Shown here one piece after another: positions 11,817 through 24,062 of a stretch of DNA of 64,000 nt. A program made the translations under genes and the position numbers. Each line of letters begins with the position of its first letter. Within the stretch, counting starts at the first letter, position 1. The DNA comes from Apricaphanius iberus (taxonomy: Eukaryota; Chordata; Actinopteri; Cyprinodontiformes; Aphaniidae): the NCBI GenBank assembly GCA_028564705.1, contig JAPXFQ010002676.1:62001-126000 (forward strand). The letters are read 5' to 3'. The notes beneath the pieces were generated by a model. It saw nothing but the letters and a program-made list of their open reading frames with translations. It was not told the origin of the DNA and made no database searches.

Positions 11817-12368
11817 ATAGCTTTGTTTCCACTGAGCAGAATGGTGCAGGTGGTGAGGTCTGTTCGACCTTTTTGTCTGTTTCCATTGTAAAAGCCACTG
11901 GTCCATAAATGGCCCTCATTCAGTTTTAGGTCCATATAGGACAATGGTCCGGTACAGGTAAGGCTTCGCTACTGGATACACACAACACAGTTTTTTTTAT
12001 TGGTGGAATGAAAAACATCTCTGCTTGTGACAAGCACAATACCTAAACACCAGTGCTGTTGTTTCATCACACCGCTTTGTACACAGAATATGTTTCTCTT
12101 TGCCACATGGAGCCCACTCATAAACAGTGCAGTGAGGTTTGTGTAAAGAAAGAACCAAAACCCAAGCAAACGCTGCTGTCTTGACTCATTTGTTATATTT
12201 AATTGCCTCATGATTCTTGCTGCACCAGTATGATGATGCGATTCAACTCCGCCCACCAAGTGAGAGTCCAGCTGGCGGTGGAAACTCTCTCCTGAATATG
12301 CCGGATCATAAAATAGCAGACAGGACCGAACCAAGCCTCACCGTTCCACTCAGTAGAAACAAGGCTAT
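11817..12368. mobile_element. hAT-like MITE
   Basis: The left end TAGCTTTGTTTCCACTGAGC and the reverse complement of the right end, TAGCCTTGTTTCTACTGAGT, are imperfect inverted repeats. The flanks AGCAGCAA (11810-11817) and AGTTGCAA (12369-12376) match at 6 of 8 positions, which would suit a decayed 8-bp hAT duplication. No transposase is present. Confidence 0.6.
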
Positions 12369-12376
12369 AGTTGCAA

Positions 12377-15300
12377 TTTTAGTCTCCAATCAAATTGAGT
12401 CTACCGGACTACAAGGTGTGAATGCACCGCAAGAAGCAAAGGTAGCAGCAATTAAACAGAAAAAAAATTACAAATTACGGACACTTTGAAACATGATGCC
12501 ATGCACCCAAGAATTGTTTTACATGTTATTGGTTGTACAAATGGCTGCCCGATTACATGTTGGCTGTAAGTTCATTATTTTATTTCTTTATGGGTGCCTG
12601 TTTATAGTAAAAGCCGTGGTGCTGCGCTCAGCCTGGTGGTGATGTCTTTAGCTAACTGTTCTCTACACAGAGTGCTAACGCAGCCTGCACGGTGTAAGCT
12701 GTCAGTTCGCTGAGAAGTTGCTTAATAACTCCATTATATGTTGTTCTTTTTAGGTTGTTAATATATAAATGATGTGTCTGTAATCTGGTGAATTTTTAAA
12801 TAGTGACCTGTTGTGGATTAAACTGGCTTACTGGCTTAATGTTTTTTAACCAGTGTTATGGCTTACAGCACACATAATTGTCTTTGGGTTTGTATGTCAA
12901 TCACAAAGTTATCACAGTGATGGTAATGAACCGATGAAAAAACCACAACAGTACGCCAGGATAAGATTAAACTGACACATGTTTAATCTTATCCTCCTCG
13001 GCTCATGCCATTGATGAGGGACGTCGTTTTTATTGTTCGCAAAACGAAAACTTTTATTATTTACCAAACAAAATTTTCTCTTTCGGAAATACAGTATTGT
13101 TTTGATTAAAATGTTATACTAAAAATATTTCAAAATAATGTCCTTTTTTTATTTTTAATGTAGATGTTTCAATATTACTAAGTTTTCACTTTGTACAATA
13201 AAAGCTGTTATAAGTCACCAGCTAGGATATGTCAACCTTTCATTTTTGGTCAAAGTTAGATGTCCCAGTTTTTAGTTTTAAAAATCCGGTCACTCTACCT
13301 AATGATTGAATGCTTTCTTGGTTCTGCTGTGTGAAGTCAAGGCATTTTGATCATATAATTGTAAATATCTCAATACTGATCTGGAGGCGGTCATATCTGA
13401 GGAGTTTCATCCCATAGCTTGTAAGTAAACAATCATAAACGGTCTGTAAGCTTTGTGCTACATGCAGTGAAGTCATTAACACAGCCCACTGCTATTAACA
13501 TTAAAATACAGCATCCTTTTAACCTTGTGCTATTTAGTAGTTAAGCCTGTAAAGGCGATTCAGCAAATTCTGATCAGGTCATTCTTTAGTTCTACAGGGA
13601 ATGGCCTAATGCTCTAAGACACAAAGGTGTCAAAAATTGACCAGAGACATAAAGAGTTATAGAGACATGAAGAGAACTCATGAAATCAACAATTGTTTAT
13701 TACAAAATGCTTTTGAAAGACACTTGGACCCATTATTATGAGAAACACAAGGCTCCCTTTTAAAACAGTTGGACCCAAATTAGATTCCTGACAAAAAGTT
13801 AAAATGTGATTCCAACTTGCTCCTGCTTTTTTAACTGTGTTGTTACATGAAAAAAACAACAACAATCAAACAGCTTTTTGTTGGGAATTTGGCTTTGACT
13901 GCATAACTTGTGATTATGCACAAAAGGAGTTGAAAAAAAACAAATTCATTGCAGATTTCCATATATGTTACTTTGATTTTGAAGTTGGTTGGTATTTTGC
14001 AGCACTTACTAAGTAATGCACCCAAATTACTAATATCTCCCCATTATTATATTGCACCTTAGTGATGGCAAAAAAAAACAAAAAAACAACAACTCTCTAG
14101 AGAAATAATAAAAGTTCGCAATTTCTGTGTTTCTTACATATCTCTGCCATCTACTTGAAAATGTCCTTTGGTCAATGCTGCCATTGTCAGCACACATACA
14201 TCTTAAATTTGTCTACAAAACAGAGAAAATCAGGAAATAGAAGATTTTAAGTTACTTAGACTGAATCACACAATGACATTTCAATGACTCACGAATCATG
14301 GATGGTTTGAATAACTTTTAATTCCAACAGCCTGATATCAATCATAAAACATTAAATTGACTGTATAAGGCAGAGGCATCATGTTGTTACCTGTGAGGAA
14401 ATTCAGCTGTTTCCAAATTGTTTTTACTAACTTCCTGAATGAGCAGATTTAAATAGTTAAAAAACATAAAAGTAAAAACAGGTTCTCTTAACCAGCAGAT
14501 CTTGAAAATGATTAATCATATCTGGTGTTTGGAGTCCTATCTCAATATCAAAATAGGTTTTTGGTCTGTAATGTCATTTTTTTCTTATTGTCAAAAAGTG
14601 TTAAAAGGAAATGTCTCCTTAATGTTATAAGTGGTTGTTTTCTTATCACTATTGTATTATCACTATTGTGTTTTTACCTAATTCTAAGTGAAACACAGAT
14701 TTATTACAAAGAATGATGTATTCATCCTTTAGTTCTGTTGGTGATGGTTTTCCACTTAGAGCTAATAAGTAACACAAGATTTAAGATTAGAATATCACAT
14801 AAAACTAATACAAATATTTTCAGACAGTGGGCTTAATGTAGTTTAAGTAGTTTTTATGCGATAAACAACCCTCATCGGAATAAATTTCCTTAATGATTGA
14901 ATATGACTTTATTCTGGATACTGACCAAATTGCAACTATAGAAATTGTCAATGTCCTCATTTTTAATGGCTTTCATTAGATTTTTATTATGCAATTTGTT
15001 TCAGTTTTGTTGTTGTTGTTATTTTGCCTCTAATTAGCCTTCCCTGTCTTCTTGCACCTCTTTTCCTGTGTCTCTTTACACCGACAATCTCAGTGATCCC
15101 TGTCACTGCCAATAGGTTATCTAAAAGTACTAAGATAAAAAACAAAACAAAAAATATGTACCAAAGTAAATAAATGTTTTCATTTAACCATGTTAATGAA
15201 ATGTTTATTTTTTTCTTCTGTCACAAGTTAATAACTGGAAGGGGGCAAAGATATGAAGAAATACAGCTGACATGGCACAGCAAGGTATATTTGACACCAC

Positions 15301-15528
15301 AGGTCCCTACAGCAAGTTCCACTTAAATGTATCTCAACTGTACAGACATGCTGAGTGGATTGGAGAGACAGAGTGTACAGATGCCAATGTGGAAGACACA
15401 TTAGATTTGTTTCTTTTTTTTACATGTTAGATATACCCATAAGACCATCAGCTTTAGTTAGTTTTTATGTCTTGCATGTCATGCTGGCTGTGTAAAAGAT
15501 GGTGAGGCTATGTGTGTGCGTGTATGTG
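12377..15528. other. Non-coding, AT-rich
   Basis: No exon, RNA gene or intact repeat recognised across this stretch. Confidence 0.45.
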
Positions 15529-15532
15529 TATA

Positions 15533-15602
<70 letters not shown>
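15529..15602. repeat. (TA)n microsatellite
   Basis: Nearly pure TA dinucleotides over about 74 bases. Confidence 0.95.
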
Positions 15603-15605
<3 letters not shown>

Positions 15606-15731
15606 GTGTGTATAATAAGAGACACCTGAGACAAGTTAGAAGGTCATTCCTGCAGTCTAGTCACATAGCTTTGATCATTTTCTCGTCGCCTCAGAAATAG
15701 ACCAGAGAGGACAGGGTTGGCACAAATACTC

Positions 15732-15732
<1 letters not shown>

Positions 15733-15766
<34 letters not shown>
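15733..15766. repeat. (TG)n microsatellite
   Basis: Pure TG repeat. A second, interrupted TG tract follows at about 15845-15893. Cys/Val or Thr/His-rich frames read across these are artefacts. Confidence 0.95.
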
Positions 15767-15772
<6 letters not shown>

Positions 15773-15899
15773 TTTGTATATGTTGGTGTGTCAAATAACA
15801 TTTTTTGATATACTTCTTTTGTTGAACAGATGCTTGGATGCACATGTGTGTGCGTGCGAGTGTGTGTGCGCATGTGTGTCTGTGTGTGTTTGTTTGACC

Positions 15900-16149
15900 G
15901 AGAGGGAAACCAAGGGAGAGTGCTAACCCAACAGGGGATCTGCACTTGTTTGTACTGCACAAGCCTATGTTTGCATGACTAAACTAATGCATTTGAAAAC
16001 ATGCCTTTGTTTGCCAATGCTTGTATTGACAATGTGCATGTGTTCTTATGGTTACTGCAAATGCAACTGGAGGCAGTGTATTTGAACTAATGTCATGATA
16101 AAAGTGGGGCTTGCGATTTTAATTATAATATGGTGAAAGCAATGAATTC
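15900..16149. other. Non-coding
   Basis: Spacer between the TG repeats and the gypsy element; nothing recognised. Confidence 0.4.
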
Positions 16150-16610
16150 ATGCATGAGAACTGGACAAGATTAGGAGATATTTGTAACATCCACATTCCT
16201 AATAAACCAAAAGCAACGGCGTACACAATTTAACTGTCTCAGGAGGAATCACGGAGCAGGGATGGACTAAAAATAAAATAAGAAGGATATTAGAGGAAGG
16301 TAAGTAAATAAATAGGTAGAACTGAGGGAGTTGAGTTTACTGATACTCTGAAAGGAGGAGGAGGATGTAAGTGGAGTTCTGTTTTCTGAGGTTGACTGGA
16401 GATGGTGTTGACTGTCGACTTATTTTTGCAGATGGAGTGGATGGTTGGGCAGGCAAGCAGAAGACGGCAACAGATGAGTGTTGGTCTGGTGATCCAGGAG
16501 GGGAGAGACGCAGAGGCTGACCGTGAATTTTCTGTTATTGGTTTTAGTGAGGTCCTTCAGATGGAGTAAACCCGGAGCTGACTTGGTAGAACCCGGGAGA
16601 ACGTGACAGG
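16150..16610 (-). repeat. Probable degenerate 3' LTR or 3' region of the gypsy element
   Basis: Lies just downstream (minus-strand sense) of the chromodomain end of the gypsy pol. On the minus strand it contains TGTCACGTTCTCCCGGGTTC, a TGTCACG-type start common to fish gypsy LTRs. No second LTR was found, so the borders are guesses. Confidence 0.3.
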
Positions 16611-16672
16611 ATCTGAGAGAACAAGGTGACTTAGCTTAGGGAAAACTTCAGGATACTTTCTTAGTAATATTC

Positions 16673-16987
16673 TCAAGGAAACAAGGAAATATTGATTGGT
16701 GGATGCCGACCAGACGTAGATGCAGCTGAGGACCCAAATTCAGAAATGAGTCGATCATCTAAAATAAAGGAGCGAGGAACCCACAGGGGTTCCTCAGGGC
16801 CATAGCCTTCCCAATCCACCAAGTACTGGTGAAAACGGCTCCAAGGATTCACATCCAGGATGCGGCAGACAGTAAAGGTCGGATGTCCATCAATGAGTCG
16901 GGCAGTTGGAGGGGGTTTTGACTGGACGGCACAAAGGACTGGAAGAGACTGGTATGACCTGGCAGACATGGAAAACTGGGTGAACAT
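16673..16987 (-). pseudogene. Gypsy integrase C-terminus with chromodomain
   Basis: The translation contains [17 protein letters not shown] followed by [17 protein letters not shown] and RSFILD, the aromatic-cage chromodomain signature (Tyr, Trp, Trp) found at the integrase end of chromoviruses. In the family this module targets insertion to particular chromatin. It belongs to the same element as the integrase upstream at 17000-17839. Confidence 0.85.
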
Positions 16988-16999
16988 GATGGTGAGAGG

Positions 17000-17839
17000 G
17001 GATTTTAAGTTTCACGGTGGACGGAGTTATGACTTCTTCAATAGGAAAAGGACCTAGAAACCGGGGGGAAGTTTCCTAGGCTGCGACTTAAGAGGGTAAG
17101 AGGATAGGAGAGTAAGTGGGTGCTGGTCGCCTCTTCTTGTCTGCTAAAGCTTTGTTCTGGGCTGAAGTTCTCTGGAATTCAGAGTGAGTTTGGTCCCAAA
17201 TCCACCTGATGGCATGGAGACAAGCATGGACCGAGGGAACCACTGGGTCAGGAAATTAAGCAAGGATCAGTGGAGGCTGATATCCAAGAAACACTTTTAA
17301 ATGTGGTAGCTAAGGAGATGGAGAGTTATGGGAGCATTCTATATAAGGTAAGTGAACTGACCGGGAGAAGGGATTTTGACTGCAAAGGCATCGTAGAGTA
17401 TTTTCAATTTCTTGATTTAGGCGTTCACACTGACCATTAGTTTGGGGATGAAAACCGGAAGATAGGCAGGACTTAGCACCCAGAGAATAACATAACTGCT
17501 TCCAAACGGTAGAGGTGAATTGAGGTCCTTGGTCGAAGATAATTTTTGTGAGGATTCCATGAAGTTTGAAGACTGTAGAATGGCTGATGAGGAGACGGCT
17601 GTTTCTGCAGATGAAGGTAACTTGGAGAGAGCAATGAAATTGCAGGCTTTGTAAAAACGATAAATTATTGACAGAATAACTGTTTTACCTTTAGACGGGG
17701 GGAGACCAGTGATAAAATCCATGGAGATGTGGGACCAGGGATGAGTGGGTATGGAGAGAGGTTGAAGATGACCAGCAGGAGGTTGGGGAGATGACTTGTT
17801 TTGACTGGAAATCCGACAGGCGGAATTATATTCAGCCAC
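17000..17839 (-). pseudogene. Gypsy integrase core and GPF/I region, broken
   Basis: The 140-codon open part (17839-17417) has the end of the zinc-binding motif (CRISSQNK, with the second cysteine lost), PAGHLQPLSIPTHPWSHI, and the first catalytic aspartate in MDFITGLPPSKG. Further down, the LGPFPIEE motif (near 17040-17065) and a VHPVFHV stretch mark the C-terminal domain. Frameshifts separate these pieces. Integrase joins cDNA into the genome; this copy cannot be active. Confidence 0.85.
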
Positions 17840-17883
17840 GTTTTTATTAAGAGACGGCCACCAGAAGTATCTTAGGAGAAGGG

Positions 17884-18560
17884 CTATGGTAATACCGATT
17901 CAAGGGTGACATGAAAATCTTGATGAGTGACCCCAGTGGATGGTTCATGCTCAGAGGGAAGATGGTACATAGAGTCGTCCTTGGGGTCCCCCACCTGGTT
18001 CAGGTTCAGTTTGTTGAGCATTTTTGATGGATTGTTTGATGTCCCAGGTGAGAGATCCGATGAAACAGGATGGTGATAGAAAAGTGGTATCTTTGGTGGG
18101 AGTGTCGCTGGAGTGGTGGATTCTGTAGAGGCCATCAGGCTTCTTATTCTTGGATTGGGAATACAAGGAGATATTAAGGTTGTACCGGGAAAAGAAGAGG
18201 GACCAGCGATATTGTTGTGGGTTGAGTCTTTTGGCTGATTGAAGATAGGAGAGGTTTTTATGGACTTCCAGACGATTACTGGGAGTTCAGTACCCTCCAG
18301 CCAGTACCTCCATTCCTCTAGGGCAAACTTGATACCCAGGAGCTCTTGGTCACTGATGTCATAGTTCCTCTCTGCAGTGGAGAACCTTTTAGAATAAAAG
18401 GCACAAGGGTGCAATTTGTGGTCTCGTGCAGACCTCTAGGAAAGAACGGCACCAACCGCTGAATCAGATGCGTCGACTTCAAGAATAAACTGTTGAGATG
18501 GTTCTGGCTAGGATAGAATGGGAACTTGAATGAACTGTTCTTTGAGTTGATGAAAAGCAT
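17884..18560 (-). pseudogene. Gypsy RNase H domain, broken
   Basis: Motifs in order on the minus strand: HQLKEQFIQVPIL, then ILEVDASDSAVGAVL with the first catalytic Asp (about 18485-18448), then [17 protein letters not shown] and [18 protein letters not shown] with the catalytic Glu (about 18380-18290). Two frames are needed to read it, so it carries at least one frameshift. The tether region after it is degraded. Confidence 0.85.
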
Positions 18561-18599
18561 GGACAGCCTTTGTAATCCACTGGAACTGTTTCTTGTTTG

Positions 18600-18768
18600 A
18601 GGTGAGTGAATTTAATGGTTAGGGAATCTTACTAAAGTTGTGTATGAATATTCCATGGAAGTTAGCAGAGTTATCAATCTTTCATGGAAACAAAAAGAAA
18701 ACCCAGCACCGAGAGGAGGGGAAGATGGTCTAATGATACCGGCATCTAAGGAATCCTGTATACATTTT
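18600..18768 (-). pseudogene. Gypsy reverse transcriptase N-terminal scrap
   Basis: The minus-strand frame reads CIQDSLDAGIIRPSSPPLG, the well-conserved opening of gypsy RT. A deletion follows before the RNase H connection. The catalytic YxDD region is not present. Confidence 0.7.
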
Positions 18769-19380
18769 TCCATCTATCACCTTCCTGGGACATGCCCATA
18801 ACATCTCACCAGGGAGGCTTCTAAGAGGAATCCTGACCAGATGCCCGACCCACCTCAAGTGGCTCCTCTTGATGTGGAGGAGCAGTGGCTCTACTCTGAG
18901 CCCCCTCCGGATGACTGAGCTTCTCACCCCATCTCTAAGGGAGAGCCCTGCCATCCTACAGATGAAACTCATTTCAGTTGCTTGTATCCATAATCTCGTT
19001 CTTTCAGTCGCCACCCAGAATTCGTGACCACAGATGAGGGTAGGGCAGTAGATCAACTGGGAAATCAAGAGCTTAGTCTTTTGACTCAGTGCTCTCTTAA
19101 ACACGACAGACCGGTACAGCACCCACATAACTGCACATGCCTTACCTGCCAATTGATCTCCCGCTCCATTTTGCCCTTATTTGTGAACAAGACCTCCAGA
19201 TATTTGAACTCCTCCCCTTGAGGAAGGACCTTATCCCCACCTGGAGAAGGCATTATACCCTTTTCTGGATCAAGACCATTGTCTCGGATTTTGAGGTGCT
19301 GATTCCCATCCCAGCCACTTCACACTCGGCTGCGAACTGCTTCAGCGTCCAACCATTACACTTTAATAGGGCGCAGGATT
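18769..19380 (-). pseudogene. LINE reverse transcriptase C-terminal fragment
   Basis: Minus-strand frames give (from 19380 downward) a QFAAECEVAGMGIS-like stretch, EEFKYLEVLF, GKMEREID, LYRSVVFKRALSQK, AEMSFICRMAGLSLRDGV and GLRVEPLLLHIKRSHLRWVG. This is the post-catalytic thumb and C-terminal region of a widespread fish non-LTR retrotransposon. It needs at least two frames and lacks the RT active site and the 3' end. The clade is not certain. Its lower edge runs directly into the gypsy RT scrap. Confidence 0.8.
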
Positions 19381-19806
19381 TCTTTAGTTTTAAATTTTTT
19401 TTTGTAGAACAGGTTTATGAGGAGAAACAGTAGACATCATGGAGAGAAAAAAAATCTACTCTGGGTTTAGTTAGAAGGTATGATCTAAACAAGGCATGCA
19501 TGTTTAGATTTATATGAGTCTGAAAAATGCATCTGAAAATGTGATAAATAAAAGACACTTGTGGATTAATTATTATTAACAGCCTTAACAATAATAATAA
19601 AAAACAAAGATATTGTATGATAAAAGTAAATAGTCTTCAAGTAGGCTGCTAGATAAACAAAAGATCTGAACTATTTTCCACATTAAGCAAAGCTTCTATA
19701 TAAAAAATGTAATTTACTGACGGTGTATTTATTTTTTATTTTTGCAACAGACATTTTCAAGAGCCTTTCTGCACTTGTAAAATGTATACGAAAACATATC
19801 TAAGTC

Positions 19807-19862
<56 letters not shown>

Positions 19863-20997
19863 GCTATTCCTAATTTCGAAGGCAATCATACAGCAGGTTT
19901 AAAAGCAGATGATCTTCAAGACATTGTGAGAAGGTCCTCTCCTAAGACTTCTCATTAGATCTATGTTCACTCCTTGAGGTTTGCTTTGGGCAAGACATCA
20001 ACTGCACATGGTTTTTACAATAGTTAACATCTACTTGATGAGGAATATGGTCTGCTGTGTGACCTTACACAGAAAAGTCAGTAAATGTCTGAAAAAATGA
20101 TGAGAAATAAAGAAGAATCTTTGTTTGAAACTGCACTGAGACCATGTTTGGTTTGCAGAAAGGCCCACAGGCACCATCAATCCAACATGATGATTGTGCA
20201 GCATTTTATCTTTTTCAGAGTCAACGAGAGGGGAGCATCAGGATTTGATGGGATGCACCTTTGGCCAGCTTTCCCAACATTTCCAGTGAGACAAACTTCT
20301 GGAAGCAGACTAAACATAGTTAAGGCATCTCACAATGGGAAGTGGTCAGACTCACCTTCCTGTTTCACAATCCAGATGGAAATAGATGAGAAATGTACAT
20401 GCAAAGAGAAAATCACTCCCCGAACATGAAGGCATTGATTCTGAGGCTGGAGGAAAAACAAACACTGACATTCACAAGGGACCGGGTGTACATTCAAACC
20501 AAGTTTCATGCAAAGGGATGGGGGGTCAGAAGCCCTGAGGAAGAGGAAGATTGTGAGAGAATTTTTAACGATGAACCAGGGAGTATTGATAATCTTTGTC
20601 TACTCATAAAAGGAATTTTTTATTGTCCCCGTGAGACATGTCCTGCAAAGTCTGTGAGCAAGAGATGCAAGTTGTAAGACAAAGAGAAATTAATGAGTGC
20701 AGGTGCATAAACAACAGCAGTACATTTTCCTGCAGGAACCTACATGGAGTCAATCGGTGAAACACAAAACAAATAATTGTTTTCATGATTTACTCTTCAG
20801 GGATTTTAGTTGTCTTTATATTGCCTGTTTTTTCTCTTATAAATTCTACATGTTTCTGTGTGTAGAACTGCAATAACATGTTTGGTTGTACCATGGATGC
20901 AAGGATGTAACACACCAATGTTGTGTTGCATCCTTACCACTGTTTTATAACTTTAGATGCCTATAAAACAACTCATTACAATGTTTTTGTATTTTAG
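19381..20997. other. Non-coding, AT-rich
   Basis: Contains a (TA)n tract at about 19807-19860. The stretch 20219-20295 has an acceptor-like TTTTTCAG and donor-like GTGAGA with one open frame between, but no recognisable protein, so it is not called an exon. Confidence 0.4.
19807..19860. repeat. (TA)n microsatellite
   Basis: Nearly pure TA repeat over about 54 bases. Confidence 0.95.
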
Positions 20998-22060
20998 GTT
21001 TTGTCAGGTTTTAAAGCTCATGAAGCAGCACCAGTAAAAGTTGTTCCCATAGCATCAAATAATAAACTTGTGACTGTTCTGGTCTTGTTAAATCTCAGTG
21101 CTGATTTTGACAAAGTCAATCACAATATTCTCTCAGGAATGTTTGAACATGTTGCACAGATTAAAGGAACATATGATGAAAATGACAATGATAAACACAG
21201 TTATACTTATGATATGCGACTATATTTATGCATAACTTCTGATTAATCCAATCAGGTAGATAGTTTACAGGCATGTTTGAATGACAAAAATTTAGAACTT
21301 GTTGTCTTTGAACCAGAAGTTCTGAAAAATAAACAGCTTAATTCATCTGGATGACATTACATCTGGCCCCCGGTAATGACATAAAAAAAAAGACCAACAC
21401 ATAACATTCAAATCCCATGAGATTTCCTTCGTTCACATCTGAACTTTTGCTAAAATTAGAAATACTCTGCAGGAGATACTGAAAAAACTAGTCCATGCAT
21501 TTGTTATTTCAAGGCTTGACTACTTTAATTCTTCATTATCAGGAAGTCCACAAAATACAATTAGAAGCCTTCATTTTAATTAAAATGCTGCAGAGTTCTG
21601 ATGAATATTGATAAAGAGAGATCCAATTTCTTCTGTGTTACTCTCCCTTTAGTAGCTCCATATTAAATCCTGAATAGAATTTAAGATCATCCTTCTTACA
21701 TATAAAGCCCTTAAAAATCAAGCTCCATCATTCAACATAGATCTGATTGTTAATCTGATAAGACTTATAAAAGTACAATAGGAGGGAGCTCTTATTTATC
21801 AGGCTCCTCTCCTGTGTAACCAGCTCCCAGGTGAGACAGACACACTGTCTACTTTTAAGACCAAGCTTAAAACGTTCCTTTTCAATGAAGCTTTAGTTAG
21901 AATGGCTTGGTTATCTTGAACTATCTCTGCTGTTATGCTACTACATGCTTAGACTATTGGACAGATTGATGACTTTTCTTCACTCTACTAATTTTTTTCT
22001 TCTGCTGTTCCCCAGTTGCATTATTTGCTGTTATTTTGATCGTTAACTTTATTTTCTCTG
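20998..22060 (+). mobile_element. L2/CR1-group LINE remnant
   Basis: An RT motif with the first catalytic Asp region, VTVLVLLNLSADFDKVNHN, lies at about 21060-21125 (family form: LxDLSAAFDTVDH). The middle of RT is lost. The 3' half then shows LVHAFVISRLDYFNSSLSG (near 21490-21545), KALKNQAPSF, and CNQLPGETDTLSTFKTKLKT near 21820. Many stops and frameshifts are present. This is an old dead copy. Confidence 0.75.
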
Positions 22061-22224
22061 TGTTTTTCTCTTCATAGAAGCTACACCCGGACTGGTATTC
22101 CGCTAATTTATAATTCTATGTTGGAGGGATGCATTGACTGGGATGACGCTCCCAGAACATTCTCTGTTTACTGTTATCAACGTTTTACCTTCCTTAACAT
22201 ACAAAGTACTGTTATGTATAACAC

Positions 22225-22226
<2 letters not shown>

Positions 22227-22305
<79 letters not shown>

Positions 22306-22326
22306 TATATATACATACTGTATATA
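22227..22326. repeat. (TA)n array at the 5' side of the R4-type LINE
   Basis: Pure AT dinucleotides to about 22300, then an interrupted ATATATACATACTGTATATA end. It borders the start of recognisable LINE coding sequence. Confidence 0.9.
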
Positions 22327-22339
22327 GACCCACCAAGGC

Positions 22340-22728
22340 TGGAAACTGAAAGGTACTGGAAGAGCATTTGGGAAAAGGAAGCAGCACATAACAGCAGTGC
22401 TCAATGGCGGGCCTCTCTCAGGGAGAAGCACACCAACCTCCCCGAGCAGAATCTAGTTACCATCACAGTGGCAGACATCCAAGAAAGAGTCTCAAGTATA
22501 AAAAACTGGACAGCACCATGCTCTGACATGATCCATTCCTACTGGCTAAAGAAACTCACAGCACTCCATGAGCGCCTGGCAGCACAACAGAACCAGCTCC
22601 TAAGAGATGGGACTCAACCAGAATGGCTAACCGAAGGGAGAACAATCCTGATCCAGAAAAATCCAACCAAAGGTGCAGTCCCATCCAACTATCATCCAAT
22701 AACCTGTCTCTCCACAACAGGACATTGA
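22340..22728 (+). pseudogene. R4-type LINE, pre-RT and RT start
   Basis: The open frame includes VTVADIQERVSSIKNWTAPC-like sequence, then ERLAAQQNQLL, then RTILIQKNPTKG and SNYHPITCLSTT (finger motif of RT, family form SNYRPITCLST). It then jumps straight to a downstream part of RT, which reads QDIDSLIHNTRIYS in another frame. The coding piece is therefore the left edge of a deletion. Confidence 0.75.
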
Positions 22729-23430
22729 TTCCCTGATCCACAACACCAGGATCTACAGCAATGACATCGGGATGTCATTCGGGCTTGATAAATGTAGTAG
22801 GATGGTCACAAAGTGAGGCAAGGTAGTCCACACTGAAGGGGTATCACTCCCAGAGGGAACAAGAGCAGACATTGAGGACACTTACAAGTACCTGGGAATA
22901 CTGCAAGCAAATGGCAACCTTGAACAGGCAACAAGGGAAGCAGCAATAGCCACATACCTACAACGAGTGAGGCAAGTCCTAAGAAGCCAGCTCAACGGAA
23001 AGAACAAGTCCAAGGCAATAAACATTTACCCCCTGCCAGTGATCAGATACCCTGCAGGAATAATAAGTTGGCCAAAGGATGAGATACAGACCACAGATAT
23101 AAAGACACGAAAGCTCTTCACCATGCACGGCGGGTTCCATCCCAAACCCAGCACCCTGAGACTGCATGCATGCCGTAAGGAAGGAGGCAGAGGACTGATG
23201 AGCGTAAGAGCCACTATCCAGGATGAAACATCGAAGCTTTAGAAGTACATCATGGACAATGCTTCAACGGATGACATACTTAGTGAATGCCTGAGACAAC
23301 GGGAAGATGAGGAGGTGATGGCGGAGGAACCGTCATGGGAGGACAAGCTCCTACATGAAGTGGCTGAACTCAAGAAATCCTACCAATGGCTAGAGAGGGC
23401 TGGCCTACAGGACACCACAGAGGTGTCCTG
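22729..23430 (+). pseudogene. R4-type LINE, RT thumb and linker
   Basis: Recognisable blocks: IGMSFGLDKCSRMV (after the missing YxDD), YKYLGILQANGNLEQATREA, VRQVLRSQLNGKNKSKAIN, GIISWPKDEIQTTDIKTRKL and MHGGFHPKPSTLRLHACRKE. In-frame stops interrupt it (for example TAG at 23240). Confidence 0.8.
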
Positions 23431-23431
23431 A

Positions 23432-24062
23432 CAGCACAGGGGCAGGCTCTGAGCACCAGATTGATAGAGGCCCAGATCTACCACACCAGACAAGACCCAA
23501 GGTGTAGGCTGTGCAAAGAGTCATCTGAGACAATCGAGCACATAACAGCAGGGTGTAATATCCTGGCAGGGAAAGCATACATAGAACGTCATAACCAAGT
23601 GGTTGGCATAGTATACAGAAACATCTGTAGGGAGTATGGGCTGGAAACCTCAAGGTCAAAGTGGGAAACACCTCCAAAGGTGGTGGAGAATGACAGAGCA
23701 AAGATCCTGTGGGACTTCCAGATCCAGACAGACAGAATGGTAATGGCGAACCAACCTGACTTTGTGGTGGTTGATAAAGAGCAGAGGAAAGCCATTGTGG
23801 TGGATGTGGCAAAACCAAGTGATGGTAACATAAAGAAGAAGGAACATGAGAAACTTGAGAAATACCAAGGGCTCAGAGAGGAGCTAGAGAAGGCTTGGAA
23901 GGTGAAGGTGACAGTAGTACCCGTGGTATTCGGAGCTCTCGGAGCAGTGACCCCCAAACTGGAAGAATGGTTCCAGCAGATCCTTGGAAGAACCTCAGAC
24001 ATCTCAGTCGAGAAATGGACCCGAGCTTGGAATGGGAAACACTGCCCACGGTGGGCGAGAGG

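Larger units (their letters stand above)
16673..18768 (-). mobile_element. Ty3/gypsy chromovirus remnant (pol), decayed
   Basis: Read on the minus strand, the order is: a reverse-transcriptase scrap (18768-18600), RNase H (18560-17884), integrase (17839-17000) and integrase-linked chromodomain (16987-16673). This is the standard pol order of a chromodomain-bearing gypsy element. Gag, protease, most of RT and the 5' LTR are absent. Frameshifts and stops break the frame between domains, so it is dead. A LINE fragment abuts its upstream edge at about 18768. Confidence 0.85.

Noticed and set aside
15675..15962. His/Thr or Cys/Val-rich frames
   Set aside because: Translation of (TG)n and (CA)n microsatellites.
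16860..17057. Plus-strand frame across the gypsy element
   Set aside because: It is the shadow of the minus-strand chromodomain and integrase.
20085..20429. 114-codon frame
   Set aside because: No recognisable motif; the exon-like piece inside it (20219-20295) could not be tied to any gene.
22103..22431. Tyr/Ile-repeat proteins read from (TA)n arrays (also at 15512, 24000, 43311)
   Set aside because: Pure translation of TA dinucleotides.
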